From: Streptomyces sp. NBC_01571
Lineage (GTDB): Bacteria; Actinomycetota; Actinomycetes; Streptomycetales; Streptomycetaceae
NCBI RefSeq assembly: GCF_026339875.1
Contig: NZ_JAPEPZ010000001.1
Span: 7,006,001-7,070,000 of the forward strand
Length of the DNA stretch: 64,000 nucleotides
Reading direction: 5' to 3'
In this document: one piece after another, positions 7,690-18,132 of the stretch
Layout of the letters: every line of letters starts with the position of its first letter
How positions within the stretch are numbered: position 1 is the stretch's first letter
The notes under the pieces: model-generated
What the model was told of the DNA's origin: nothing
The model's database searches: none
What the model saw: the letters and a program-made list of their open reading frames with translations, nothing else
Made by a program: the position numbers and the translations under genes

Positions 7690-8817
7690 ATGACTGAGAC
7701 CTCGCCGCGCCCCCGCCCCCTCCGCGTCCTCGCCGCCATGTCCGGCGGCGTGGACTCCGCCGTCGCCGCCGCCCGCGCGGCGGAAGCCGGCCACGACGTG
7801 ACGGGCGTGCACCTCGCGCTCTCCGCCAACCCCCAGTCGTTCCGCACCGGCGCGCGCGGCTGTTGCACCATCGAGGACTCCCGGGACGCCCGCCGCGCCG
7901 CCGACGTCATCGGCATCCCGTTCTACGTGTGGGACCTCGCCGAGCGTTTCCGTGAGGACGTGGTCGAGGACTTCGTCGCCGAGTACGAGGCGGGGCGCAC
8001 CCCGAACCCGTGTCTGCGCTGCAACGAGAAGATCAAGTTCGCCGCCCTGCTCGACAAGGCGCTCGCGCTCGGCTTCGACGCGGTCTGCACGGGCCACTAC
8101 GCGAAGGTGCTCGTGAACGAGGACGGCACACGCGAGCTGCACCGCGCCTCCGACATGGCCAAGGACCAGTCGTACGTCCTCGGTGTCCTCGACGACCGCC
8201 AGCTCGCGCACGCGCTGTTCCCGCTCGGCGACACACTCACCACGAAGGACGAGATCCGTGCCGAGGCGGAGCGCCGCGGCCTCGCGGTCGCCAAGAAGCC
8301 CGACTCGCACGACATCTGCTTCATCGCGGACGGCGACACCCAGGGCTTCCTCGCGAACCGTCTGGGCAAGGCGGAGGGCGACATCGTGGACGAGTCCGGC
8401 GCGGTCGTCGGCTCCCACGAGGGCGCGTTCGGCTTCACCATCGGCCAGCGCAAGGGCCTGCGCATTGGCACCCCGGCCGCCGACGGCAAGCCGCGCTACG
8501 TCCTGGACATCTCGCCGGTGGACAACAGGGTGACGGTCGGCCCGGCGGCGTCCCTGGACGTCTCCGCGCTGACGGCGATCAAGCCCCGCTGGTGCGGCGG
8601 CGCCCCGGCCGGCCCCGGCACGTACACCGCCCAGCTCCGCGCCCACGGCGGCGAGACGACGGTCACCGCCGAACTCGTCGACGGCGGGCTCGAGGTCGCG
8701 TTCACCGAGCCGGTCCGCGGGGTCGCGCCCGGCCAGGCGATCGTCCTGTACGACGGCACGCGCGTGGTGGGCTCGGCGACGATCGCGACGACCACGCGCG
8801 CGACGGCGTCGGTCTAG
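7690..8817 (+). CDS. mnmA: tRNA-specific 2-thiouridylase MnmA
   Basis: A 375-residue enzyme that activates U34 of tRNA Lys/Glu/Gln with ATP and inserts sulfur delivered as a persulfide. The N-terminus has the PP-loop ATP pyrophosphatase motif [13 protein letters not shown]. The two catalytic cysteines are in [12 protein letters not shown] and [10 protein letters not shown], and GHYAKV and [10 protein letters not shown] are family landmarks. Length is standard. A -10-like TACCCT (7675-7680) directly abuts GGAGGAG (7681-7687), so either the strong Shine-Dalgarno site is used from a start point farther upstream or transcription begins within it. Sulfur donor is probably the desulfurase encoded at 5404. 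Confidence 0.96.
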   Translation: MTETSPRPRPLRVLAAMSGGVDSAVAAARAAEAGHDVTGVHLALSANPQSFRTGARGCCTIEDSRDARRAADVIGIPFYVWDLAERFREDVVEDFVAEYEAGRTPNPCLRCNEKIKFAALLDKALALGFDAVCTGHYAKVLVNEDGTRELHRASDMAKDQSYVLGVLDDRQLAHALFPLGDTLTTKDEIRAEAERRGLAVAKKPDSHDICFIADGDTQGFLANRLGKAEGDIVDESGAVVGSHEGAFGFTIGQRKGLRIGTPAADGKPRYVLDISPVDNRVTVGPAASLDVSALTAIKPRWCGGAPAGPGTYTAQLRAHGGETTVTAELVDGGLEVAFTEPVRGVAPGQAIVLYDGTRVVGSATIATTTRATASV

Positions 8818-8866
8818 CCGGTCCGGCCGGTCGCGCCTCCGCCCCCAGCCGGTTTCGGGGCTCCCC

Positions 8867-9673
8867 CTAACGGGTCCCGCCACTCCCGCCGCGGCTCCCG
8901 AAGAACTCCCCCAGGAGCGGGGCGAGGGCCGCGGTGTCCACGTTGTGGGTCTGCCCCGCCAGCACCCGGTACGTCCCCTCGGGTGCCGCGTCCGCGACGG
9001 CCCGCGCGGCCTCGCGCATCCACGCGGGGCTCGCGCCGCCCGCGACGGCGAGCACCGGCATGGGCAGGGAGGCCGGCAGTTCCCGGGGCAACAGACCGTC
9101 GCCCATGACGGCGTCGTCGTACGCGAGGGTGGGAGCGATCGCCTCCAGGCCGGCCCACCCGGGCGACCGCCGGGCGCCGGCGACCGTCTCCGGGGGCATG
9201 CCGGTGAGCGCCATGAACAGCTCCAGGGCGTCCCCGCGCCGGTCCTGCCCGAGCAGCTCGGTCAGCCGCTCGGTGTACTCCCGGCGCTCCTTGCCGCGCT
9301 CCTCGTGAAGGGCGAACGGCGTCTCGTAGACGGCGACCGCGTCGACCGGCAGCCCGCTCGCCGCCGCCCGGAGGGCCAGCGCACCGCCCGACGAGACGCC
9401 GTACAGCGACGCGGTACCCCCGCACGCCTCGATCAGCGCCGCGATGTCCTCGACCTCACGGGCGACCGTCCAGGACGACGCGGTGTCGCCACTGGCACCG
9501 CGTCCCCGGCGGTCGTAGGTGACGGCGCCGAAGCGGTCCGAGAGAGCCCGCGCGAGAGGCTCCAGCGTGGCACCCGTGCACAGGGCTCCGCCCACCAGCA
9601 CGACCGCCGGGCCGTCACCGTGACATTCGTACGCGAGGGGTGTCCCGTCGCGCGAGAGAACCTTCTTGTCCAT
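8867..9673 (-). CDS. Alpha/beta hydrolase
   Basis: A 268-residue single-domain protein of the alpha/beta hydrolase fold. The oxyanion region is VVLVGGAL, the nucleophile elbow GVSSGGALAL (Ser near residue 94), and the C-terminal QTHNVD supplies the likely catalytic His. YDRRGRGASGDT is characteristic of the subgroup of lipase/esterase-like or haloperoxidase-like hydrolases abundant in Streptomyces. No signal peptide, so it is cytoplasmic. Substrate unknown. It is followed on the same side by a DUF427 gene that starts further right and may be unlinked. Confidence 0.85.
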   Translation of the reverse strand: MDKKVLSRDGTPLAYECHGDGPAVVLVGGALCTGATLEPLARALSDRFGAVTYDRRGRGASGDTASSWTVAREVEDIAALIEACGGTASLYGVSSGGALALRAAASGLPVDAVAVYETPFALHEERGKERREYTERLTELLGQDRRGDALELFMALTGMPPETVAGARRSPGWAGLEAIAPTLAYDDAVMGDGLLPRELPASLPMPVLAVAGGASPAWMREAARAVADAAPEGTYRVLAGQTHNVDTAALAPLLGEFFGSRGGSGGTR

Positions 9674-9734
9674 GCCTGGGGAGACCGCCCGGCGGCCGGG
9701 AACTCATCGGTCCGACGATGGGACCCGACGGGAC

Positions 9735-10058
9735 CTACAGAACCTCCACCTCGTAGAAGCACAGGTGGTCCTTGATCTGCGCGACGTCCGGCTTCGGCTC
9801 GGGGTAGAACCAGACGAGGTCCTGGGCGTCGGGCAGGGACCAGTAGGACGCGTCGCCCTTGAAGGGGCAGTGCGTGTGGGTGTCGGAGGCCGTCAGCAGA
9901 TCCAGGCGGACGTCCTGCGGAGGGATGTAGTAGCGCACCGGACAGCCCGTCTCGCGCAGCAGCAGCGGCCGGTCGCTCTCCGCGAGGACCTGGCCGCCGT
10001 GCACGACGCGTACGCGCTGGGTGCCCTGCTCGATGGTGATCGTGTGTCCTTGGGTCAT
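9735..10058 (-). CDS. DUF427 domain-containing protein
   Basis: A 107-residue protein consisting of one DUF427 domain: VRVVHGGQVLAES, LLLRETGCPVRYYIPPQDV, THCPFKGDASYW and LVWFYPEPKPDVAQIKDHL with a terminal CFYEVEVL. The domain is a small beta-rich fold of unknown biochemical role in bacteria and fungi. It is divergent from the LOG-like gene with only 50 bp between starts, so the two share a promoter region. Its stop lies 61 bp from the alpha/beta hydrolase start. Confidence 0.85.
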   Translation of the reverse strand: MTQGHTITIEQGTQRVRVVHGGQVLAESDRPLLLRETGCPVRYYIPPQDVRLDLLTASDTHTHCPFKGDASYWSLPDAQDLVWFYPEPKPDVAQIKDHLCFYEVEVL

Positions 10059-10096
10059 ACCGGGAAAGCACCCGCGGGGCCCGGGTTCTTCCCACG

Positions 10097-10102
10097 TACC
10101 GT
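10097..10102 (+). promoter_or_regulatory. -10 element for leaderless LOG-like gene
   Basis: TACCGT ends 6 nt before the ATG at 10109, with no ribosome binding site between, predicting a leaderless transcript. Confidence 0.5.
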
Positions 10103-10108
10103 GAACAC

Positions 10109-10648
10109 ATGAACATCTGCGTCTTCCTCTCCGCCGCCGACCTCGACGACCGCTACACGGGCCCCGCGCGCGAGTTCGCGGAACTCCTCGGCAAAGGGGG
10201 CCACACCCTGGTGTGGGGCGGTTCCGACGTCGGCCTCATGAAGGTGGTCGCCGACGGCGTCCAGGAGGCGGGCGGACGGCTGGTGGGTGTCTCCGTGGAC
10301 TTCCTGGCGGCCAGGGCGCGGGCGGGTGCCGACGAGATGGTGATCGCCCGGGACCTCGCCGAACGCAAGGCGCTGCTCCTGGAGAAGGCCGACGCGGTGG
10401 TGGTGATGGTCGGCGGCACGGGGACGCTCGACGAGGCGACCGAGATCCTGGAGCTGAAGAAGCACGGGCGGACGGACAAGCCGGTGGTCCTGCTGAACAC
10501 GGCGGGCTTCTACGACGGCCTGAAGGAACAGTTCCGGCGCATGGAGGCCGAGGGTTTCCTGCCGAGGCCGCTCATCGACCTGGTGTTCTTCGCCGAGGAG
10601 CCGGTGGGCGCGCTGGCCTACCTGGAGGAGAGTGCGGGCACCCGGTGA
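10109..10648 (+). CDS. TIGR00730/LOG-like Rossmann-fold protein
   Basis: A 179-residue protein of the family that includes LONELY GUY cytokinin riboside monophosphate phosphoribohydrolases and proteins mis-annotated as lysine decarboxylases. The key nucleotide-binding signature is present as MVGGTGTLDEATEI (canonical PGGxGTxxE), and LVWGGSDVGLMKVVADG matches the N-terminal phosphate-binding loop. It likely cleaves the N-glycosidic bond of a nucleoside monophosphate. The Pro of the PGG motif is Val here, so the exact activity is uncertain. A short-chain dehydrogenase gene follows after 16 nt. Confidence 0.85.
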   Translation: MNICVFLSAADLDDRYTGPAREFAELLGKGGHTLVWGGSDVGLMKVVADGVQEAGGRLVGVSVDFLAARARAGADEMVIARDLAERKALLLEKADAVVVMVGGTGTLDEATEILELKKHGRTDKPVVLLNTAGFYDGLKEQFRRMEAEGFLPRPLIDLVFFAEEPVGALAYLEESAGTR

Positions 10649-10664
10649 TGCGAGCATGGCGTCC

Positions 10665-11354
10665 ATGGCTACACATCTGATCACCGGGGCCGGTTCCGGC
10701 ATCGGCGCGGCCGTCGCCCGCCGGCTGCACGCGCGCGGGGACGAACTCGTGCTGCACGCGCGCGACGCCGGTCGCGCGAAGGAACTCGGCGCGGCGTACC
10801 CGGGGGCGAAGACGCTGGTCGGCGACCTCGGGGACCCGGACAAGCTCTCCTGGGCGTTCTCGCACCAGTCCCTGCCCGACCGCGTCGACTCGCTCCTGCA
10901 CATCGCGGGGGTGGTGGATCTCGGCCCGGTCGGCGAGCTGACCCCCAAGTCCTGGCGCCACCAGCTCAACGTCAACCTGATCGCCCCCGCCGAGCTCACC
11001 CGCCACTTCCTGCCCCAACTCCGCCTCGCCCAGGGCCACGTGCTCTTCGTGAACTCCGGCGCCGGCCTCAGCGCCAACGCCGACTGGTCCGCGTACGCCG
11101 CCTCCAAGCACGGTCTGAAGGCCCTCGCGGACTCGCTGCGCCACGAGGAGCACGGCAACGGCGTCCGGGTCACCTCGGTCTACCCCGGCCGTACCGCGAG
11201 CCCCATGCAGGCCAAGGTCCACCAGCAGGAGGGCAAGCCGTACGACGCCTCGAAGTGGATCGACCCGGAGTCCGTCGCGACGACGATCCTGACGGCCCTG
11301 GACCTGCCGCGCGACGCGGAGGTCAACGACCTGACGGTGCGACCGGGGCGCTGA
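10665..11354 (+). CDS. Short-chain dehydrogenase/reductase (SDR)
   Basis: A 229-residue oxidoreductase. The NAD(P)-binding TGAGSGIG motif starts at residue 6, LLHIAGVV replaces the usual NNAG, and the catalytic Ser-Tyr-Lys set is VNSGAG..., YAASKHGLKAL. An Arg-rich segment (HARDAGRAKEL) after the second strand suggests NADPH preference. Substrate unknown. Start ATG 10665 is preferred because MATHLITGAG matches where SDRs begin; ATG 10656 is a close alternative. It lies 16 nt after the LOG-like gene and is probably cotranscribed. Confidence 0.85.
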   Translation: MATHLITGAGSGIGAAVARRLHARGDELVLHARDAGRAKELGAAYPGAKTLVGDLGDPDKLSWAFSHQSLPDRVDSLLHIAGVVDLGPVGELTPKSWRHQLNVNLIAPAELTRHFLPQLRLAQGHVLFVNSGAGLSANADWSAYAASKHGLKALADSLRHEEHGNGVRVTSVYPGRTASPMQAKVHQQEGKPYDASKWIDPESVATTILTALDLPRDAEVNDLTVRPGR

Positions 11355-11469
11355 CGAGGGCCCGGAGCGGCGCGTGGGGTCACCGCTGCCCCACGGTGCG
11401 CGGGCGGGTGGGGTCTCCGCGGCCGCACGGTGCGCACGGCTCGACCGCGTAGCACCCCGCGGGGTTACG

Positions 11470-11475
11470 TACGCT
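11470..11475 (+). promoter_or_regulatory. -10 element for leaderless MetE-like gene
   Basis: TACGCT ends 6 nt before the GTG at 11482. No Shine-Dalgarno site intervenes, so the mRNA should be leaderless. Confidence 0.5.
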
Positions 11476-11481
11476 TCGCGG

Positions 11482-12489
11482 GTGAGCGAAAACAGCGAGT
11501 TCGGGTTCGGTGCCGCCACCGGTGTCGGGTCCATGCCGGGTAGTGACGCGCGGGAGACCGCCAGAACCGTCACCGGGTCCTTCGACGACTTCCCCCATCT
11601 GCCGGAGCTGCCCGCGCGCGGCCCCGGCGCCGACATGATCGGGCGGACGGCCGGGATGCTGGTCGACCTGTACGCGCGCGTGGAGCCCAGCGGGTGGCGG
11701 ATCGGGGACCGGCCGGGGCGGGACACCCGGCGCGCCAGGTCGTGGCTGGGCGAGGACCTCGACGCGCTGGAGGAGTACACCCAGGGGTACGAGGGGCCGC
11801 TGAAGGTGCAGGCCGTGGGGCCGTGGACGCTGGCGGCCGCGCTGGAGCTGAGGAACGGCGAGGCGGCCCTGTCCGACCTCGGGGCCTGCCGCGATCTCGC
11901 CGGCTCGCTCGTCGAGGGCCTGCGCACCCATCTCGACGAGGTACGGCGCCGGGTGCCGGGCGCCCAGGTCGTGCTGCAGCTCGACGAGCCCTCGCTCATC
12001 GCCGTCCTGCGCGGTCAGGTGAAGTCCGCGAGCGGATACCGCACCCACCGCGCCGTCGACCGGCAACTGGTCGAGTCCACGCTGCGGGACGTCGTGGGGG
12101 TGCACACCGACGGCCCGGTCGTGGTGCACTCGTGCGCGCCCGACGTGCCGTTCGAACTGCTGCGCAGGTCGGGCGTCGCGGGCATCTCCTTCGACCTCAG
12201 CCTGCTCACCGAACGTGACGACGACGCGATCGGCGAGGCGGTGGAGGGCGGCACCCGGCTCCTCGCCGGTGTCGTCCCCGGCACGGACGGCCCGTTGTCG
12301 GACCCTGCCGGTAGCGTCATGGGTGTCAGGACGTTGTGGCGCAGGCTGGGGCTGCACCCGGGGCTTCTCGCGGAGGCCGTCACGGTCACTCCGTCGTGCG
12401 GACTCGCGGGCGCTTCCCCCGAGTACGCGCGCCGGGCGCTCGCCCACTGCGTCCGGGCGGCGAGATCCCTCGCGGACAACCCAGAGTAA
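11482..12489 (+). CDS. Short cobalamin-independent methionine synthase-like protein (core MetE)
   Basis: At 335 residues this is less than half the length of full MetE (about 750) and corresponds to its C-terminal catalytic barrel. It opens with GAATGVGSMPGSDARETARTV and has the zinc ligands of the family: HSC in VVVHSCAPDV and a late Cys in TPSCGLAGASPEYA. QLDEPSL is the conserved methionine-synthase DEP loop. Short archaeal and actinobacterial MetE-like proteins use methylcobamide or unknown methyl donors rather than folate, so the substrate here is uncertain. ligA follows after 15 nt, suggesting an operon. Confidence 0.82.
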   Translation: MSENSEFGFGAATGVGSMPGSDARETARTVTGSFDDFPHLPELPARGPGADMIGRTAGMLVDLYARVEPSGWRIGDRPGRDTRRARSWLGEDLDALEEYTQGYEGPLKVQAVGPWTLAAALELRNGEAALSDLGACRDLAGSLVEGLRTHLDEVRRRVPGAQVVLQLDEPSLIAVLRGQVKSASGYRTHRAVDRQLVESTLRDVVGVHTDGPVVVHSCAPDVPFELLRRSGVAGISFDLSLLTERDDDAIGEAVEGGTRLLAGVVPGTDGPLSDPAGSVMGVRTLWRRLGLHPGLLAEAVTVTPSCGLAGASPEYARRALAHCVRAARSLADNPE

Positions 12490-14700
<2,211 letters not shown>

Positions 14701-14708
14701 CGGTTGAA

Positions 14709-14748
14709 GGCCACCCGTTCGGCGCATATCAGATGCATACGGGTGGCC
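14709..14748 (+). terminator. Terminator hairpin after ligA
   Basis: Perfect 10-bp arms GGCCACCCGT (14709-14718) and ACGGGTGGCC (14739-14748) with a 20-nt AT-richer loop, 8 nt after the ligA stop. No U-tail, as usual in Streptomyces. The rest of the 14701-14962 spacer holds a short palindrome GTTGTC-GCC-GACAAC (14905-14919) 44 bp before rmdB. Confidence 0.6.
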
Positions 14749-14962
14749 GGGGCGCATTCGGGCAACCGTCGTCGACCGCTGCCCGTGGAAGCCTTCTGCG
14801 GCCTACTGTTGAGGTGTGCACCTGCCGTGCCCGGCTGCGGTTGGGGCATCCCCTTGCTCCTGAAGAGCCGGGGGACGAGTTCTTGAGACGCGGTGCCGTT
14901 GGCGGTTGTCGCCGACAACGGGCCGCGTGGCGTGGGCACCGCCGGCTGTGAGAGGGACGGGA

Positions 14963-17200
14963 ATGGAACCGACCGAGAGCGCCGCCCCGGACGTACGGCT
15001 GCGCCTGCGCCGGACGACCGGCGCGTGGATGGCGGGCCTCCGGACGGGACGGTCGTCGACGCGCCCCGGCGCGGGCGAGCGGGACCACACCCCCTTCACC
15101 GCCACCGTCACCACCGCGGGCCGGTACCCCGCCGGGCGCGGCTCGGGCCTGCCCGGCCACGATCCCGAACGGCCCACCTCCTGGCCCACGCTGCCCGCGG
15201 CGGTCGTCGCACTGGCCGCGCTCGTCCTGGGCGGCGGCTTCTACCGGGCGTTCAGCGACCACCACGCGCTCTTCCCGTCCGGATCGGTCGGCTGGTCGCT
15301 GGCCGTGCTGACCGGCGTCATCGTCGGTCATCTGGTCGCCCTCGGCCGCGCCCGCTGGTGGGGCGGCACCGGCTCCGGGGCCGCCCTGACCCTCGCGGTC
15401 CTGCTGCTGTACGGCTGGGTGGCCGCCGGGATGGTCAGCCTGACCGTCGTCGTCCTGGTCGGCGCCGCGCGCCGGGGCCGCTGGCGCCAGGGGATTCTGC
15501 ACGGTGCGGCCGACATCCTCGGTATCGGCGCCGGAGCGCTCGTCCTCGCCGGGTTCGGGCGGGTGCCGTCGGTCGAGGCCCCCTGGAACCCGCAGAGCTG
15601 GGACTTCTACGCCGCGCCCCAGGTGGTGCTGGTAGCCGCCGCGTATCTCGCCGTCACCCGCGTCCTGCTCTGGTACCTGCACGCGCCGGGCACCGGCGGC
15701 CTGCCGACCGCCGCCCGTACGGCCCTGGTCCGGCAGGGTCTCGTCGCGGTCGCCCTGCTCGGCATCGCGCCGCTGATCTGTGTGGTCGCCGTCGCGCAGC
15801 CCATGCTGCTGCCGCTGTTCTCGATCCCCCTGATCGCGCTCGACTCCACGCTGTGGATCGCGCGCATTCGGGCCGAGGAGCAACTGCGCGATCCGCTGAC
15901 CGGGCTGCCCAACCGGCAGTGGCTGCTCGAGCGCACCTGGGCGGCCCTGGACGACGCCGAACGCATAGGCGCGCGTTCGGCGTTGCTGCTGATCGACCTC
16001 GACCGCTTCCGCTCCGTGAACGACACGTTGGGGCATCTCGCCGGGGACCGGCTGCTGCTCCAGATAGCCGAGCGGCTGCGGCTGGCGCTGCCGCGCGGGG
16101 CGGAGGCCGCGCGGCTCGGCGGTGACGAGTTCGCCGTGTTACTGCCCGTCGCCGATTCCACGACGTCGGCCACCCGGGTGGCGCGCAATCTCGTCGCCGC
16201 GCTCGGTTCGCCGCTCGACCTCGACGGGCTCACCCTCGTCCTGGAGGCCAGTGCCGGACTCGCCGTCTTCCCCGACCACGCGCTCGACGCGGAGGGGCTG
16301 CTGCGACGGGCGGACGTGGCGATGTACCAGGCGAAGCGGGACCGTACGGGGGTGGAGGTCTACGAGTCCAAGCGGGACTCGAACACACCGGACCGGCTCG
16401 GTCTGCTGGGGGACCTGCGGCGGGCCCTGGACGCCGGTGACGTCGAACTGCACTACCAGCCGAAGGTCCGCTTCGACGGACAGGTGGCCGGCCTCGAGGC
16501 ACTCGTCCGCTGGGTGCATCCCGAGCGGGGGAAGGTCCCGCCCGACGAGTTCATCGCGATCGCGGAGTCGTCCGGGCTGATGCCGCACCTCACGGAGTAC
16601 GTGCTGGAGACGGCCCTCGCCCAGGTCGCGCGGTGGCGGGCACAGGGGCTGTGGGTGCCGGTCGCGGTGAACGTCTCGCCGCGCGACGTGCACACCCCCG
16701 GCTTCGCCGGCGCGGTCGCCGCCCGGCTCGCCCGGCACGGGGTTCCGGCGGGGGCCCTCCAGCTGGAGATAACGGAACACGTACTGCTGGAGGACCCGCA
16801 ACGCGCCGCGGACACCCTGGCCGCGCTGACCGGGCACGGGGTCAAGATGTCGCTGGACGACTTCGGCACGGGGTACTCCTCGCTGGTCCATCTGCGCCGG
16901 CTGCCCGTCAGCGAACTGAAGATCGACCGGTCCTTCGTCGCGCGGCTCGCCATCGACAACGAGGACGCGGAGATCGTGCGCTGCACGGTGGACCTCGCGC
17001 ACTCGCTGGGGCTGCTGGTCGTCGCGGAGGGCGTCGAGGACGACGAGACGTGGGAGCGGCTGCGGGATCTGGGGTGCGACGCGGTGCAGGGGTGGCTGGT
17101 CGCCGCGGCGATGCCGCCGGACGAGGCCACGGCGTGGTTGCTGGCGCGGGGGTCGCGGGGATGGCAGCGGCCGCGGGCCGCGTTGCCGGCCGCGGAGTAG
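14963..17200 (+). CDS. rmdB: Membrane GGDEF-EAL protein, c-di-GMP phosphodiesterase RmdB
   Basis: A 745-residue protein: a disordered N-terminus, about six transmembrane helices (residues about 77-300), a GGDEF domain (ARLGGDEFAVLL near 386) and an EAL domain (LEALVRWVHP near 511, LEITEH, LDDFGTGYSSL near 632, LKIDRSFV, VVAEGVED). All EAL catalytic motifs are intact, predicting phosphodiesterase activity; the GGDEF motif is also intact, but the inhibitory RxxD site reads RGAE. In S. coelicolor the gene next to ligA and upstream of gatC is rmdB (SCO5495), a characterised phosphodiesterase controlling development, so synteny supports the name. Start ATG 14963 follows GAGAGGGACGGGA; an upstream in-frame GTG at 14906 is less likely. 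Confidence 0.87.
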   Translation: MEPTESAAPDVRLRLRRTTGAWMAGLRTGRSSTRPGAGERDHTPFTATVTTAGRYPAGRGSGLPGHDPERPTSWPTLPAAVVALAALVLGGGFYRAFSDHHALFPSGSVGWSLAVLTGVIVGHLVALGRARWWGGTGSGAALTLAVLLLYGWVAAGMVSLTVVVLVGAARRGRWRQGILHGAADILGIGAGALVLAGFGRVPSVEAPWNPQSWDFYAAPQVVLVAAAYLAVTRVLLWYLHAPGTGGLPTAARTALVRQGLVAVALLGIAPLICVVAVAQPMLLPLFSIPLIALDSTLWIARIRAEEQLRDPLTGLPNRQWLLERTWAALDDAERIGARSALLLIDLDRFRSVNDTLGHLAGDRLLLQIAERLRLALPRGAEAARLGGDEFAVLLPVADSTTSATRVARNLVAALGSPLDLDGLTLVLEASAGLAVFPDHALDAEGLLRRADVAMYQAKRDRTGVEVYESKRDSNTPDRLGLLGDLRRALDAGDVELHYQPKVRFDGQVAGLEALVRWVHPERGKVPPDEFIAIAESSGLMPHLTEYVLETALAQVARWRAQGLWVPVAVNVSPRDVHTPGFAGAVAARLARHGVPAGALQLEITEHVLLEDPQRAADTLAALTGHGVKMSLDDFGTGYSSLVHLRRLPVSELKIDRSFVARLAIDNEDAEIVRCTVDLAHSLGLLVVAEGVEDDETWERLRDLGCDAVQGWLVAAAMPPDEATAWLLARGSRGWQRPRAALPAAE

Positions 17201-17383
17201 TTCCGGCGGTTCGGTTCGTCGTCGGGTGCGGTTCGTGGGGCTCCCGCCGGCATCTCCCACCCACGCACCACCCGTGACGGTCACCCGACAGGTGGACCTC
17301 GCCCGTGACCGGTTGCCCACCACCGGCGCCCGCGCCCCACCAGAGCCACGGCGACCGGCCCGCACCTTCATCACGGCGGAGTC

Positions 17384-17660
17384 GTCCCCGCCAGGGACGC
17401 GGGGAACTGCGCGCTCAGCCACGGCCGGTCCGCAGGTTTTTCACGGTGGGGTTGGCGTCCCCGCCAGGGGCGCGGGGAACTGCGCGCTCAGCCACGGCCG
17501 GTCCGCAGGTTTTTCACGGTGGGGTTGGCGTCCCCGCCAGGGGCGCGGGGAACTGCGCGCTCAGCCACGGCCGGTCCGCGGCTTCTTCGCGGCGTGGTAG
17601 GCGTCCCCGCCATGGGCGCGCTCAGCCACGGCCGGTCCGCGGCTTCTTCCCGGCGGGGGG
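17384..17660. repeat. 73-bp tandem repeat, three copies plus a shortened fourth
   Basis: Units begin with GTCCCCGCC at 17384, 17457, 17530 and 17603, exactly 73 bp apart. Each full copy has GGCGCGGGGAACTGCGCGC (a potential small hairpin), then CTCAGCCACGGCCGGTCCGC. Copy four lacks about 16 nt of the hairpin part. The core resembles an intergenic motif dispersed in Streptomyces chromosomes. The array sits in the 630-bp spacer 17201-17830 between rmdB and gatC; the flanks (17201-17383, 17661-17786) show nothing else convincing. Confidence 0.87.
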
Positions 17661-17786
17661 CGCGGCTCCGCGACGGCGGTGTGGGGCCCCGCCGGCGACT
17701 CCCCCCTCGTATACGAACCGTCACCGTCCGCACGTGCGGGAAGGCCCCCCGGGCAAACCCGGGCGCGGGCATCGGCCCCGGCCCCA

Positions 17787-17792
17787 TAGGAT
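17787..17792 (+). promoter_or_regulatory. -10 element of the gatCAB operon
   Basis: TAGGAT, a good TANNNT match, 38 nt before the gatC ATG. Transcription would start near 17800, giving a leader of about 30 nt that includes CAGAGGA as ribosome binding site. Confidence 0.5.
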
Positions 17793-17830
17793 TGGGCCAA
17801 ACCACACACTCTCACCCAGAGGATCGCTGC

Positions 17831-18127
17831 ATGCCTGGCATCACGCGCGAGGAGGTCGCCCACCTCGCACGGCTGGCGCGTCTGGAGCTGAAGGCGGAAG
17901 AGCTCGACCACTTCGCCGGCCAGCTCGACGACATCATCGGCGCGGTCGCCCGCGTCAGCGAGGTCGCCGACCAAGACGTACCGCCGACCTCCCACCCGCT
18001 GCCGCTGACGAACGTCATGCGCGCGGACGAGGTCCGCCCGTCGCTCACCCCCGAGCAGGCGCTCTCCGGCGCCCCGGCCCAGGAGCAGCAGCGTTTCAAG
18101 GTGCCGCAGATCCTGGGGGAGGACTAA
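17831..18127 (+). CDS. gatC: Asp-tRNA(Asn)/Glu-tRNA(Gln) amidotransferase subunit C
   Basis: A 98-residue subunit that wraps around and stabilises GatA in the GatCAB amidotransferase. [17 protein letters not shown] and the C-terminal [13 protein letters not shown] and FKVPQIL are standard GatC signatures. First gene of the operon; gatA starts 5 nt after its stop. Actinobacteria generally lack GlnRS, so the complex is needed to make Gln-tRNA. Confidence 0.96.
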   Translation: MPGITREEVAHLARLARLELKAEELDHFAGQLDDIIGAVARVSEVADQDVPPTSHPLPLTNVMRADEVRPSLTPEQALSGAPAQEQQRFKVPQILGED

Positions 18128-18132
18128 TCACC

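Noticed and set aside
17201..17830. Coding sequence through the 73-bp repeats
   Set aside because: Translations are repetitive and Arg/Pro-rich and arise from the repeat; 73 is not a multiple of three, so no single frame is kept.
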